24,617 nt of DNA. Origin: JAZLIT01 sp045617525. GTDB lineage: Bacteria; Bacillota; Bacilli; Bacillales_A; Planococcaceae. Position numbers and translations under genes: made by a program. Under the pieces are notes generated by a model. That model had not been told where the DNA came from. It saw nothing but the letters and a program-made list of their open reading frames with translations, and did no database searches. The stretch spans positions 1 to 24,617 of the forward strand of contig JAZLIT010000252.1 of the NCBI GenBank assembly GCA_045617525.1, read 5' to 3'. Shown here in pieces: positions 15,926 through 23,149 of this stretch (positions are counted from its first letter, which is position 1; the number at the start of each line of letters is the position of its first letter).

Positions 15926-15944
15926 AGGGGAAGAAAAACAACGC

Positions 15945-15973
15945 TATCCATGTGAAACGTTCTAAACTATAAT
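15945..15973 (+). promoter_or_regulatory. Possible promoter of yutD
   Basis: A perfect TATAAT (15968-15973) has a poor -35 (TATCCA, 15945-15950) 17 bp upstream. It is the best candidate in the 115-bp gap before yutD. Confidence 0.35.
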
Positions 15974-16040
15974 GAAGCTATAGCGACTTGAAATAGGCCA
16001 AAAAATTTCAATAATGTTCATTGAAGAGGTGGTGTTAGAA

Positions 16041-16397
16041 ATGGTAGTAGTAGAGGGTTTTGCATATGAGGTGCTTGAAGATATACGCGAAGGCTTCATA
16101 GAAGAGGATTTCATCGGGCGCTACTCTGATATTTTAGCGAAATATGATTATATTGTTGGCGATTGGGGCTACGGTCAACTTCGATTAAAAGGCTTCTTTG
16201 ACGACAAAAATCAAAAATCTACATTCGATACAAAATTTAGCACGTTTGAGGATTATTTATACGAATACTGCAACTTTGGCTGTGCGTACTTTATTTTAAA
16301 GAAAATAGGTAAGGCTGAGTCAGTAGCCCTACCATCTACTGAAGAAGTAGAACAAGCTGAAATACAACAAGAGCTAGTGGAAGAGCCGCAAGCCTAA
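16041..16397 (+). CDS. yutD: YutD family protein
   Basis: The product is 118 aa. The core ILAKYDYIVGDWGYGQLRLKGFFD, continuing through FDTKFSTFEDYLYEYCNFGCAYF, is highly characteristic of the YutD family. The family is conserved in Firmicutes; I know of no established function. The acidic tail (about 95-118, rich in Glu) is poorly conserved. The ATG at 16041 is used rather than 16014 because GAGGTGG (16026-16032) precedes it at 8 nt and the shorter protein starts like its relatives. It ends at a strong bidirectional terminator shared with the convergent DUF3055 gene. Confidence 0.85.
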   Translation: MVVVEGFAYEVLEDIREGFIEEDFIGRYSDILAKYDYIVGDWGYGQLRLKGFFDDKNQKSTFDTKFSTFEDYLYEYCNFGCAYFILKKIGKAESVALPSTEEVEQAEIQQELVEEPQA

Positions 16398-16410
16398 TCT
16401 GAATATAGAA

Positions 16411-16449
16411 AAATGCACAACGCTAATAAATTAGTGTTGTGCATTTTTT
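16411..16449. terminator. Bidirectional terminator between yutD and the DUF3055 gene
   Basis: A long stem (16411-16426 with 16431-16446; one G-T pair in plus-strand RNA) has an A-run on its 5' side and a T-run on its 3' side. It can therefore terminate both convergent genes. Confidence 0.85.
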
Positions 16450-16453
16450 GCAT

Positions 16454-16720
16454 CTAGCCTAATAGCTCACGTAAATAGTCACGTAAATCCTCGGTATCTT
16501 CTTCTGTGCGATTGTATACTTGCTCTAGATATCCAGGCTCCTCAACATCATCTGAGCCAATAATTGCAAAACGGCCAAATTGAATATCTAAAACAAGCAC
16601 CTTCCCAAAAAATCTGCCCGATTGTAAAATGGCTAAATCATATCTTTGCGTCTTTCCAGCAAAGCTCACAAATCTCGTTTTTGTATCTTCTACATCATCA
16701 TATAAGAAAAATCGTTCCAT
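16454..16720 (-). CDS. DUF3055 (SAV0927-like) protein
   Basis: The product is 88 aa, beginning MERFFLYDDVEDTKTRFVSF, with AILQSGRFFGKVLVLDIQFG and FAIIGSDDVEEPGYLE following. This matches the DUF3055 family of small cytosolic proteins in Bacillales and staphylococci, of unknown function. The start at 16720 is chosen over 16741 because AAGGGG (16732-16737) lies 11 nt upstream and MERFFLYDD is the family beginning. It is convergent with yutD and divergent from yutE; from memory the same YutD/DUF3055/YutE/NagD-like group occurs in staphylococci. Confidence 0.82.
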   Translation of the reverse strand: MERFFLYDDVEDTKTRFVSFAGKTQRYDLAILQSGRFFGKVLVLDIQFGRFAIIGSDDVEEPGYLEQVYNRTEEDTEDLRDYLRELLG

Positions 16721-16810
16721 TATGTTTGAAGCCCCTTCCATCGTTACACTTTATGGTACTATATAAATGAAAATACTATCAACTGTTATTAATCGATGGG
16801 AGGGTTCTCG

Positions 16811-17260
16811 ATGTATTTCGTAGACCGCACAAAAATCACAAAAAATTTAGCTCACCTAGATTCGCTAGTCGAAATCTTTGAGCAAGAGCAAGACTGGCAC
16901 AAAAATGATGTAACAAAATTAGCACTCCAACGCATTGGCCATAATGTAATGGAAGCAATGATGGATGTAGGGAATGTTATGATTGATGGCTTCATCATGC
17001 GTGACCCAGGAAGTTACGATGATATTATCGACATTTTAGTAGATGAAAAAGTAATACCAACAGAAATGGACGCACCTTTAAAAGAAGTAGTTGGCCTACG
17101 TAAAATGATTGTGCGCGAGTTTTTAGATGTTAACAATGAAGAAATCGTGCGCGTATTAAAGTCCAATCTACCAGCTTTAAAGCAATTTTCAAGTAAGGTA
17201 GAGGTATATTTAACAAATGAGCTTGGACCGGTATCTGCATTTTTACCGGAAGAGAAGTAA
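16811..17260 (+). CDS. yutE: YutE, DUF86/HepT-like protein
   Basis: The product is 149 aa, all-helical, with the family core LALQRIGHNVMEAMMDVGNV, FIMRDPGSYDDIIDILVDEK and a C-terminal NELGPVSAF. DUF86/HepT-like proteins include the RNase toxin HepT, whose catalytic motif is R-x4-6-H-x-Y. Here the corresponding stretch reads GLRKMIVREFLDV, with Arg in place of His and Phe in place of Tyr, so toxin activity is unlikely. No MNT-type nucleotidyltransferase antitoxin is adjacent. This fits the housekeeping YutE branch of unknown role. The ATG at 16811 has GGGAGG at good spacing. It is followed by yutF after 1 bp, so the two are co-translated. Confidence 0.83.
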   Translation: MYFVDRTKITKNLAHLDSLVEIFEQEQDWHKNDVTKLALQRIGHNVMEAMMDVGNVMIDGFIMRDPGSYDDIIDILVDEKVIPTEMDAPLKEVVGLRKMIVREFLDVNNEEIVRVLKSNLPALKQFSSKVEVYLTNELGPVSAFLPEEK

Positions 17261-17261
17261 G

Positions 17262-18023
17262 ATGAAGCAATACAAGGCATATTGTTTTGATTTAGATGGT
17301 ACAGTTTATCGCGGAAAAGATGCAATTCCTTCTGCAGTGGAATTTATCCATCGTCTTCAAAGTAAGGGCATAGAACCATTTTACGTAACGAATAACTCGT
17401 CGAAAACGCGACAACAATTGCAAGATGCACTCGCTTCTATTGGGATTACTGCGCCAGTGTCACATATTTATTCCAGTGCACTAGCCACAGCTAGGTATAT
17501 TCAACAGCAGTATAGTAATGCGTTGGTAGGTGTAATCGGGGGTGATGGTATTCGATCGGCATTACAAGAAGCCGGTGTCACTATTTCAGAGTACGAGCAG
17601 GTCGATGCATTTGTTATGGGGATAAATCGTAAAATTACATTTGATGAAATTACTGCTGCATGTCGTATCGTTCAAAATGGAGCACAATTAATTGGCACAA
17701 ATGAAGATGTGAAATACCCAAGTGAAAAGTATTTTTACCCGGGTAATGGATCTTTTGTGCAATTAGTGGCAAATGTGGCGAACGTTGAGCCAATTTTTAT
17801 CGGAAAGCCTTCACCGGTCATGTTAAATTTAGTTGAGAAAGAGCATAATTTTAATAAAGATGAAATGGTCATGATTGGAGATAATTACGATACCGATATA
17901 CTTTGCGGAATCCGATTTGGCTGTGATACAATCCATGTTAATACAGGTGTAACGAGTAGTGAAGAAGTAATGTTAAAGCAAGTAACACCGACTTATTTAG
18001 TGGAAGATCTAACTTATTTATAG
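17262..18023 (+). CDS. yutF: NagD-like HAD phosphatase (YutF)
   Basis: The product is 253 aa, a haloacid-dehalogenase-type phosphatase of the NagD/PNPase subfamily. The motifs are in order: DLDGT (D10, D12; nucleophile and acid), YVTNNSSKTR (motif II with Ser/Thr), the Lys of IGKPSP (motif III) and MIGDNYDTDI (motif IV metal ligands). Members dephosphorylate small phosphometabolites, such as nucleoside monophosphates or sugar phosphates; the exact substrate cannot be read here. The ATG at 17262 lies 1 bp after the yutE stop with a purine-rich site inside yutE. The longer upstream start would overlap yutE and lacks support. A strong terminator follows. Confidence 0.88.
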   Translation: MKQYKAYCFDLDGTVYRGKDAIPSAVEFIHRLQSKGIEPFYVTNNSSKTRQQLQDALASIGITAPVSHIYSSALATARYIQQQYSNALVGVIGGDGIRSALQEAGVTISEYEQVDAFVMGINRKITFDEITAACRIVQNGAQLIGTNEDVKYPSEKYFYPGNGSFVQLVANVANVEPIFIGKPSPVMLNLVEKEHNFNKDEMVMIGDNYDTDILCGIRFGCDTIHVNTGVTSSEEVMLKQVTPTYLVEDLTYL

Positions 18024-18030
18024 GTGTGGA

Positions 18031-18067
18031 AAAGGTACGTGATTTTTATATCACGTACCTTTTTTTA
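18031..18067 (+). terminator. Rho-independent terminator after yutF
   Basis: A perfect 10-bp stem (18034-18043 with 18050-18059), extended by A-T pairs, is followed by a run of seven T residues. Confidence 0.9.
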
Positions 18068-18186
18068 TTTCAGTTCTATAATTTTAATGTGAATATGGAA
18101 GTACATGAAATTGGGTATTTTGTATCTTGTCTAAAAATGTAAAGAGTTTTTGGAAAATTTCATAAAATTTATTGTGTTTAATTCTC

Positions 18187-18216
18187 TTGTATCCAAGAAA
18201 ATAGTTATGTTAAAAT
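18187..18216 (+). promoter_or_regulatory. Promoter of the nrd operon
   Basis: TTGTAT (18187-18192) and TAAAAT (18211-18216) are separated by 18 bp, with a TATG extended -10 immediately before. The NrdR-like boxes begin 18 bp downstream of the -10, around the expected transcription start. Confidence 0.55.
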
Positions 18217-18233
18217 GAATTAGGTTTTACATA

Positions 18234-18282
18234 ACACAACATATGGTACTAGTTAAAACTAAAATAATACTACATATAGAGA
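18234..18282. promoter_or_regulatory. Pair of NrdR-box-like sites
   Basis: Two 16-bp sites, ACACAACATATGGTAC (18234-18249) and ATACTACATATAGAGA (18267-18282), each match the NrdR consensus ACACWATATATWGTGT at about 12 of 16 positions. Their starts are 33 bp apart, about three helical turns, the arrangement known for NrdR. NrdR would repress the operon when dATP/ATP is high. Confidence 0.65.
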
Positions 18283-18415
18283 ATGATGTAAAAGTTGTTA
18301 AAGCACGACGTTAAGCGGTATGTGGCGTATTTTGTCTGTTTTTGCTTATTGGATAGAGTTAGAAAAGTGCCATTAAATATTAGAAAATTGAAAAAATGAA
18401 TTGGAGAGATTTTTA

Positions 18416-18652
18416 ATGATGAAATTATACACAAAAACGGTTTGCCCAAAATGCATGTTAATTAAGTCCGAGTTAAATGTTGCTGGATTAGAGGGGCAGT
18501 ATGAAATGATTAATATCGATCACGATGATAGCGCGAAGGAAAAAATCGTAAATGCAGGTTTTATGACAGTTCCAATTTTAGAAATTGGCGATCAATTGAT
18601 CCATGACTTTGCAGAAATGAATACTTATATCACGAACTTAGTGGCACAATGA
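18416..18652 (+). CDS. nrdH: Glutaredoxin-like protein NrdH
   Basis: The product is 78 aa, a thioredoxin-fold electron donor for class Ib ribonucleotide reductase. The redox motif CPKC is near residue 10 (MMKLYTKTVCPKC), and TVPIL provides the cis-proline expected before the third strand. GGAGAG (18403-18408) supports the ATG at 18416; a TTG at 18401 would swallow that site. The gene overlaps nrdI by 4 bp (ATGA) and is the first of the operon. It could be called a generic glutaredoxin, but the operon context makes NrdH much likelier. Confidence 0.88.
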   Translation: MMKLYTKTVCPKCMLIKSELNVAGLEGQYEMINIDHDDSAKEKIVNAGFMTVPILEIGDQLIHDFAEMNTYITNLVAQ

Positions 18653-19020
18653 TCCTTTTTGCTAGTCGAACAGGCAATGTGCGTAATATCGTATCGAAGT
18701 TGCAGATACCTAGCATTGAACTATCAGCAGAGTTAATTTACAAGGAGCCATATATTCTGTTTACGTATACAGATGGCTTAGGGAGTGTTCCGGAAGTAGT
18801 TGAGCGTTTCTTAGAAAAGAACTATCAAAATTGCCGTGGCATTATTGCTAGCGGCAATTCTAATTTTGGGCATCATGTATTTTGCCAGTCAGCAAATAAG
18901 ATTAGTGAGCGATATAAAGTACCAATTGTGCGCAAGATTGAGCTTCGTGGCTTCCAACAAGATTATGATGCAATTCAGGCGTTTTACCAAAATGAATTTT
19001 CAATGGAGGCTATCCGATGA
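18649..19020 (+). CDS. nrdI: Flavodoxin-like protein NrdI
   Basis: The product is 123 aa, an FMN protein that generates the oxidant needed to assemble the manganese(III)-tyrosyl radical cofactor of NrdF. It begins with an FMN phosphate loop (FASRTGNVRNI, about 4-14), then YTDGLGSVPEVVERFLEKN and the family's SGNSNFGHHVFCQSANKIS segment. Both its start and its stop overlap neighbours by 4 bp (nrdH and nrdE), so the three genes are translationally coupled. Confidence 0.92.
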   Translation: MILFASRTGNVRNIVSKLQIPSIELSAELIYKEPYILFTYTDGLGSVPEVVERFLEKNYQNCRGIIASGNSNFGHHVFCQSANKISERYKVPIVRKIELRGFQQDYDAIQAFYQNEFSMEAIR

Positions 19021-21110
19021 AAGAATACTTAAAACTTAATAATGAAGTACTTAACAGTTATAGCTCAACAGGCATCCTTGATGTTGTGAAGGATAAAGAG
19101 GCAACGCGAAGGTACTTCCTAGAAAATGTAAATGTGCGCATGCGCTACTATATAGATTTAGAAGAAAAGTTAAAATACTTAACTTCAGAAGGCTATTACG
19201 AAGAAGAATTCCTAGAAATGTATTCGGGCAGTTATATTAAAAAGCTATTTAAGACGGCGTATGATTATAAATTCCGTTTCCCTTCATTCATGAGCGCCAG
19301 CAAGTTTTATGAAAGCTACGCAATGAAGAGTCGTGATGGCAAAGAGATACTTGAGAAGTATGAGGATCGTATCGTCATTATTGCCCTTTACTTAGCGCAA
19401 GGTGACGAAGAACTTGCTGAGAGGGCCGTACGCAACATTATGGAGGCGTATCAACCGGCGACACCAACTGCTTTAAATAGTGGGAAAATGGCGCGTGGGG
19501 AGCTTGTGAGCTGCTTTAAACTATCAATTGATGACACGATGAACTCAATCGCTGAAAATATAGGTTACTGCTTAGAACTTTCGCGTTTAGGTGGTGGGGT
19601 AGGGACGCTTTTGACGGATTTACGTCCATTAGGCGATCCAATTAAGGGTATTTTAAATCGTGCAAGTGGCGTAATGCCAGTAGCTAAGCTGCTAGAAAAC
19701 TCATTCTCATATTCAAATCAGCTAGGTCAGCGTAATGGGTCAGGTGTAGCGTACTTAAATATTTTCCACGGTGATATCGAAGAATTCATTTCATCGAAAA
19801 AGCCAAATGCAGATGATAAAATTCGTTTAGCCACGCTTTCTACTGGTGTAATTATTCCTGATATTTTCTTTACATTAATGCAAAAAGATAAAGATGTGGT
19901 TCTATTTAGTCCGTACGATATTTACAAGGAATACGGCAAACGCATGTCTGAAATTAGCATGACGGAAATGTATTATGAGCTGCTTGATAATCCAAATATT
20001 CGTAAGCTGAAACGGATTAACGCACGAAAGCTGTATACGGAAATTAAGAAAACACAATTTGAATCGGGTTATCCATTCGAAATTTTTGATGATAATGTGA
20101 ATAACGCTCATCCTTTACGAGGCATTGGGCGCGTGAAGATGTCGAACCTATGTACAGAAATCCTGCAAGTGCAAACAACAAGCGAAATTACTGATATGGA
20201 TGTGCCAAATGACTACGGCTTAGACGTTTCATGTAACTTAGGCTCACTTGATATTTACAAGGCCACAAAATCAGAAGACTTTGAGGAGCTTGTGGATACA
20301 TCAATGCGCCTACTGACGAATGTTTCTGAAATGACACATATCAAAAATGTACCGTCAGTTGCGAAAGCAAATAAATTAATGCATTCTGTTGGACTAGGTG
20401 TCATGAACTTGCATGGCCATCTAGTGCAGGAGAACATCATCTATGGTTCTGCAGATTCAATTGAATTTGTGGATTACTTTATGGAAGCATTAAACTTTTA
20501 CTCATTAAAAGCGTCGATGCTGATTGCAAAAGCAAAGAAAAAATCATTCCATGGCTTTGAGCTAAGTGAATATGCAAATGGTAACTATTTCAATCCATAT
20601 ATCGGAAAAGCGGCAGTACAGCCAAGCGCGACAGTTCAAAAAGCATTAGGGAATGTACCAGTCATTACTGCTGAAATGTGGAAGCAGTTAAAAGCGGAAG
20701 TAATGGAGCATGGTGTTTATAATGCGTACCGTCTAGCAGTTGCGCCAACAGGTTCAATTTCATATATCCGAAGCTGTACAGCATCAATGGCGCCAATTAC
20801 GGAAAAAGTAGAAATTCGCGATTATGCAGATAGTCGTACGATTTATCCAATGCCATTTATGAATAATGACAATAAGCATTTATACGTGGAAGCGTATGAT
20901 GTAGAGCCATATAAATTAATTGACTTATATGTAGCAGCCCAAAAACATGTTGACCAAGGGATTTCGATGACACTTTACGTAACGGATCGTTGGACAACAG
21001 AACAACTTGCTAAAGTGTATGTTTATGCATGGATGCGCGGAATTAAGACGATTTATTATGTGCGTCAGCGTCTACAAACATTAGAGGAGTGTGTATCATG
21101 CTCGATTTAA
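19017..21110 (+). CDS. nrdE: Class Ib ribonucleoside-diphosphate reductase, alpha subunit NrdE
   Basis: This is the catalytic subunit reducing ribonucleoside diphosphates to deoxy forms. The 697-aa size is typical and there is no N-terminal ATP-cone, as in class Ib. Catalytic residues are in place: redox pair C166 (SCFKLS) and C406 (SCNLGS), thiyl-site C379 with N377 and E381 (NLCTE), and a C-terminal swinging pair C692-x2-C695 (ECVSC). The glycine-rich LGGGVGTLL loop is near 191-199. It overlaps nrdI by 4 bp at the start and nrdF by 13 bp at the end. There is no intron, intein or split of the kind sometimes found in nrdE. Confidence 0.95.
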   Translation: MKEYLKLNNEVLNSYSSTGILDVVKDKEATRRYFLENVNVRMRYYIDLEEKLKYLTSEGYYEEEFLEMYSGSYIKKLFKTAYDYKFRFPSFMSASKFYESYAMKSRDGKEILEKYEDRIVIIALYLAQGDEELAERAVRNIMEAYQPATPTALNSGKMARGELVSCFKLSIDDTMNSIAENIGYCLELSRLGGGVGTLLTDLRPLGDPIKGILNRASGVMPVAKLLENSFSYSNQLGQRNGSGVAYLNIFHGDIEEFISSKKPNADDKIRLATLSTGVIIPDIFFTLMQKDKDVVLFSPYDIYKEYGKRMSEISMTEMYYELLDNPNIRKLKRINARKLYTEIKKTQFESGYPFEIFDDNVNNAHPLRGIGRVKMSNLCTEILQVQTTSEITDMDVPNDYGLDVSCNLGSLDIYKATKSEDFEELVDTSMRLLTNVSEMTHIKNVPSVAKANKLMHSVGLGVMNLHGHLVQENIIYGSADSIEFVDYFMEALNFYSLKASMLIAKAKKKSFHGFELSEYANGNYFNPYIGKAAVQPSATVQKALGNVPVITAEMWKQLKAEVMEHGVYNAYRLAVAPTGSISYIRSCTASMAPITEKVEIRDYADSRTIYPMPFMNNDNKHLYVEAYDVEPYKLIDLYVAAQKHVDQGISMTLYVTDRWTTEQLAKVYVYAWMRGIKTIYYVRQRLQTLEECVSCSI

Positions 21111-22087
21111 AACAGAAGCAATTCGAAGCCGTTAACTGGAACAAACCAACGAGTGAACTGGCTAAGGTTTTCTGGGACCAGCAATGGAAGCAAATGTGGT
21201 TTCCAGAAGAAATAGCGGTATCGAAGGACTTGAAGCAATGGAAAGATTTCGAGCATCAAGATACATATAAAAAAGTATTCGGTGGCCTCACGCTGCTTGA
21301 TACGTTGCAAACAAATATCGGAATGAATGAAATTGCCAAGTACAATCCAGATCATCAGGAAAAAGCTGTATTAACGGTGTTCGGCGCATTTGAAGCGATT
21401 CACGCAAAAAGCTACTCGTATATTTTCACAACACTATGCAATAACGATGAGATTGACCAAGTATTTGAATGGGTGAAGAAAAATGAATACCTACAATACA
21501 AGGCAAATAAAATTGCTGACGTTTATAGCGCAATTAAAGAGGATGATTTAGAATCTCTTTGGAAGGCGAAATTTGCATCCGTAATGCTAGAGTCATTTTT
21601 ATTCTACTCAGGCTTCTTCTTCCCACTTTATTTAGGGGGACAAGGGACGCTACGTAATTCAGCTGAGGTTATTTCGTTAATCCTACGTGATGAATCAATT
21701 CACGGTGTGGCAGTTGGCTATTTTGCGCAAAATATATTCAAAACATTCACGCCGCAAAAACAGGATGAACTGAAAATTTGGGGCTACGAGCTTCTGCTTG
21801 ATCTTTATCAAAATGAAATGAAATATACGGACGATATTTATGCGGAAACAGGTCTTTCACCAGACGTTAAAGCGTACGTGCGTTATAATGCCAATAAAGC
21901 GTTAATGAATCTTGGGTTAGACACAATGTTCCCAGAAGAGGAAATTAACCCGATCGTAATGAACGGAATCCGCAATGAAGGCTCAACTTATGACTTCTTC
22001 TCTCAAAAAGGCTCAACTTATGCAATCGCAAAAGTTGAACCGATTACAGATAGCACATTTGATTTTAGCTTCATGGATAAAAAGTAA
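21098..22087 (+). CDS. nrdF: Class Ib ribonucleoside-diphosphate reductase, beta subunit NrdF
   Basis: This radical-bearing subunit houses the dimetal site and tyrosyl radical. The 329-aa protein shows D68 (LLDTLQ), E99, H102 and radical Tyr106 (EAIHAKSY), E165 (MLESF), and E199 and H202 (DESIHG). These are all the metal ligands and the radical tyrosine expected by comparison with E. coli NrdF, so it should be a normal tyrosyl-radical enzyme activated by NrdI. The ATG at 21098 is chosen over the GTG at 21089 because AGAGGAG (21083-21089) is properly spaced. It overlaps the end of nrdE by 13 bp. Confidence 0.95.
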   Translation: MLDLKQKQFEAVNWNKPTSELAKVFWDQQWKQMWFPEEIAVSKDLKQWKDFEHQDTYKKVFGGLTLLDTLQTNIGMNEIAKYNPDHQEKAVLTVFGAFEAIHAKSYSYIFTTLCNNDEIDQVFEWVKKNEYLQYKANKIADVYSAIKEDDLESLWKAKFASVMLESFLFYSGFFFPLYLGGQGTLRNSAEVISLILRDESIHGVAVGYFAQNIFKTFTPQKQDELKIWGYELLLDLYQNEMKYTDDIYAETGLSPDVKAYVRYNANKALMNLGLDTMFPEEEINPIVMNGIRNEGSTYDFFSQKGSTYAIAKVEPITDSTFDFSFMDKK

Positions 22088-22104
22088 AAGAGGAGCACTT
22101 AAAA

Positions 22105-22620
22105 ATGACGACATTTACAAATAAACTACAAAATCACGTGAAGGATTTTCACGAGGCATTCTCACATCCAGTAGGGGAAAAGCCACAACCAGTTGATCTT
22201 GAACGCGCGATTAATCGTAGCGTTTGGACTGCGGAAGAATGTATTGAATTCATCGCGGCATCTTGTAGTAATCAAGATGAATTTAAAGTGGCCTATGAAA
22301 AGTTCGCTGCTGGTATGGCAAAAGCCTATGAAAAGTCTTTAAATGGTGAGTTCGCAGAAACAGACGAAGAAAAAGTAATCGCACAAGCAGATGCTTTAGC
22401 AGATCAGCTTTACTTCTCATTCGGCTCAGCGGTAGAAATTGGCGTAGATATTGAGCCTGTATTTGATATTGTACAATCAGCCAATATGTCGAAGCTTTTT
22501 ACAGATGAAAACGGCACTAAATATGCCAAATGCCGTGAAGATGGTAAAATTTTAAAATCGCCTGACTTTTATAGCCCAGAACCATTTATAAAAGAAGAAG
22601 TATTGAAGCAAATAAAGTAA
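22105..22620 (+). CDS. MazG-like all-alpha nucleotide pyrophosphohydrolase
   Basis: The product is 171 aa and all-helical. A MazG-type EExxE motif (AEECIEFI, about 43-50) is followed by QADALADQLYFSFG (about 94-107), which supplies the second acidic metal-binding helix. The conserved IVQSANMSKLF segment follows. These features match MazG/PRA-PH-like enzymes that cut nucleoside triphosphates to monophosphate plus pyrophosphate. The canonical Glu of the second motif is Ala, with Asp residues nearby; this appears usual for this branch, from memory. It starts 17 bp after nrdF with AGAGGAG, ahead of the operon terminator, so it is probably co-transcribed with ribonucleotide reductase and may act on dNTPs. 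Substrate unproven. Confidence 0.75.
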   Translation: MTTFTNKLQNHVKDFHEAFSHPVGEKPQPVDLERAINRSVWTAEECIEFIAASCSNQDEFKVAYEKFAAGMAKAYEKSLNGEFAETDEEKVIAQADALADQLYFSFGSAVEIGVDIEPVFDIVQSANMSKLFTDENGTKYAKCREDGKILKSPDFYSPEPFIKEEVLKQIK

Positions 22621-22622
22621 TT

Positions 22623-22669
22623 AAAAAATCACGCCGCAGCGAGTATTTCCGCTGCGGCGTGATTTTTTT
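22623..22669. terminator. Strong bidirectional terminator between the nrd operon and yuzB
   Basis: A perfect 19-bp inverted repeat (22623-22641 with 22650-22668, 8-nt loop) has a GC-rich core flanked by A6 on the left and T7 on the right. It should stop transcription from both the nrd operon and the convergent yuzB gene. Confidence 0.95.
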
Positions 22670-22725
22670 ATTGGGGTAGCTTGGACTTTAATAGTCAAAC
22701 GTTTTCTATTGTTTCAAAGCCCCTG

Positions 22726-22962
22726 TTACCACAAAGGATTTTCATCTATATATTCATATATTTTCTTTGTTAATTCAGTTGGGGTATCGGCTTCTACGAT
22801 CTCGCCGTTTACCATCGCATATAAACTGCGCTCGCATTTCGTGCAATAGCTTAAACAGCCACTTTCTAATAAATCGATATTAGGATCTTTTTCGAGTTCA
22901 TCGTAGGATTCTTGAGCGCCATTTACTAAATTACTAATACAAAATTCTACCATTGGATTCAT
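22726..22962 (-). CDS. yuzB: YuzB family protein (DUF1450)
   Basis: The product is 78 aa, beginning MNPMVEFCISNLVNGAQESY. The conserved block GCLSYCTKCERSLYAMVNGE has three cysteines (C-x3-C-x2-C) plus Cys8, an arrangement resembling small thioredoxin-like or metal-binding proteins, although no activity is established for DUF1450. The start at 22962 is preferred to 22986 or 22980 because GAGGTG lies 6-7 nt upstream and MNPM.EFC.SNL is the family beginning. It is divergent from yutJ, as in B. subtilis, and shares the operator region with it. A redox-linked role is a reasonable guess, no more. Confidence 0.85.
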   Translation of the reverse strand: MNPMVEFCISNLVNGAQESYDELEKDPNIDLLESGCLSYCTKCERSLYAMVNGEIVEADTPTELTKKIYEYIDENPLW

Positions 22963-22985
22963 TGCAGTCACCTCACTCATTAGCA

Positions 22986-23014
22986 ATGCTACTTGGTTTT
23001 TTTGCGTTCGTCAA
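22986..23014 (-). promoter_or_regulatory. Probable yuzB promoter
   Basis: On the minus strand TTGACG (23014-23009) and TAGCAT (22991-22986) are separated by 17 bp. The -35 lies inside a short inverted repeat, GTTCGT/ACGAAC (23006-23019), which could be an operator. Confidence 0.45.
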
Positions 23015-23030
23015 CGAACAAGTATTTTTT

Positions 23031-23094
23031 TTGTGAAATGTTTCACAAAAATTCATGCAAAGATATTGTGAAATTAATCACAATCGTTTATACT
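23031..23094 (+). promoter_or_regulatory. yutJ promoter with two Rex/Fnr-type operators
   Basis: Site 1 (23031-23048) is TTGTGAAATGTTTCACAA, a perfect 7-4-7 palindrome. Site 2 (23066-23083) is TTGTGAAATTAATCACAA, with one mismatch. Both fit the Rex consensus TTGTGAA-N4-TTCACAA and also the Fnr/Crp core TGTGA-N6-TCACA. The promoter is TTGTGA (23066-23071), 17 bp, TATACT (23089-23094). Site 2 covers its -35 and most of its spacer, a repressor position. Confidence 0.7.
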
Positions 23095-23149
23095 CTTTTA
23101 TGGATAGTTTGTGAACATTTAAATTTTACGTACAACAGGGGAGATCATT

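Larger units (their letters stand above)
18068..18415 (+). other. Long AT-rich intergenic region and leader before nrdH
   Basis: No gene is visible in these 348 bp. They hold a promoter (18187-18216), two NrdR-like boxes (18234-18282) and a remaining leader of about 130 nt with no strong hairpin. A second weak promoter-like pair is present (TTGGAT 18349-18354, TTAAAT 18373-18378, 18-bp spacer). I see no cobalamin riboswitch. Confidence 0.6.

Noticed and set aside
16811..17260. HepT/MNT toxin-antitoxin system
   Set aside because: The HepT catalytic His and Tyr are missing and no nucleotidyltransferase partner is adjacent; the gene belongs to the YutE branch.
23006..23019. GTTCGT/ACGAAC inverted repeat as a plus-strand terminator
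   Set aside because: The stem is only 6 bp with a 2-nt loop, no gene ends upstream on that strand, and it overlaps a good yuzB -35. An operator is the better guess.
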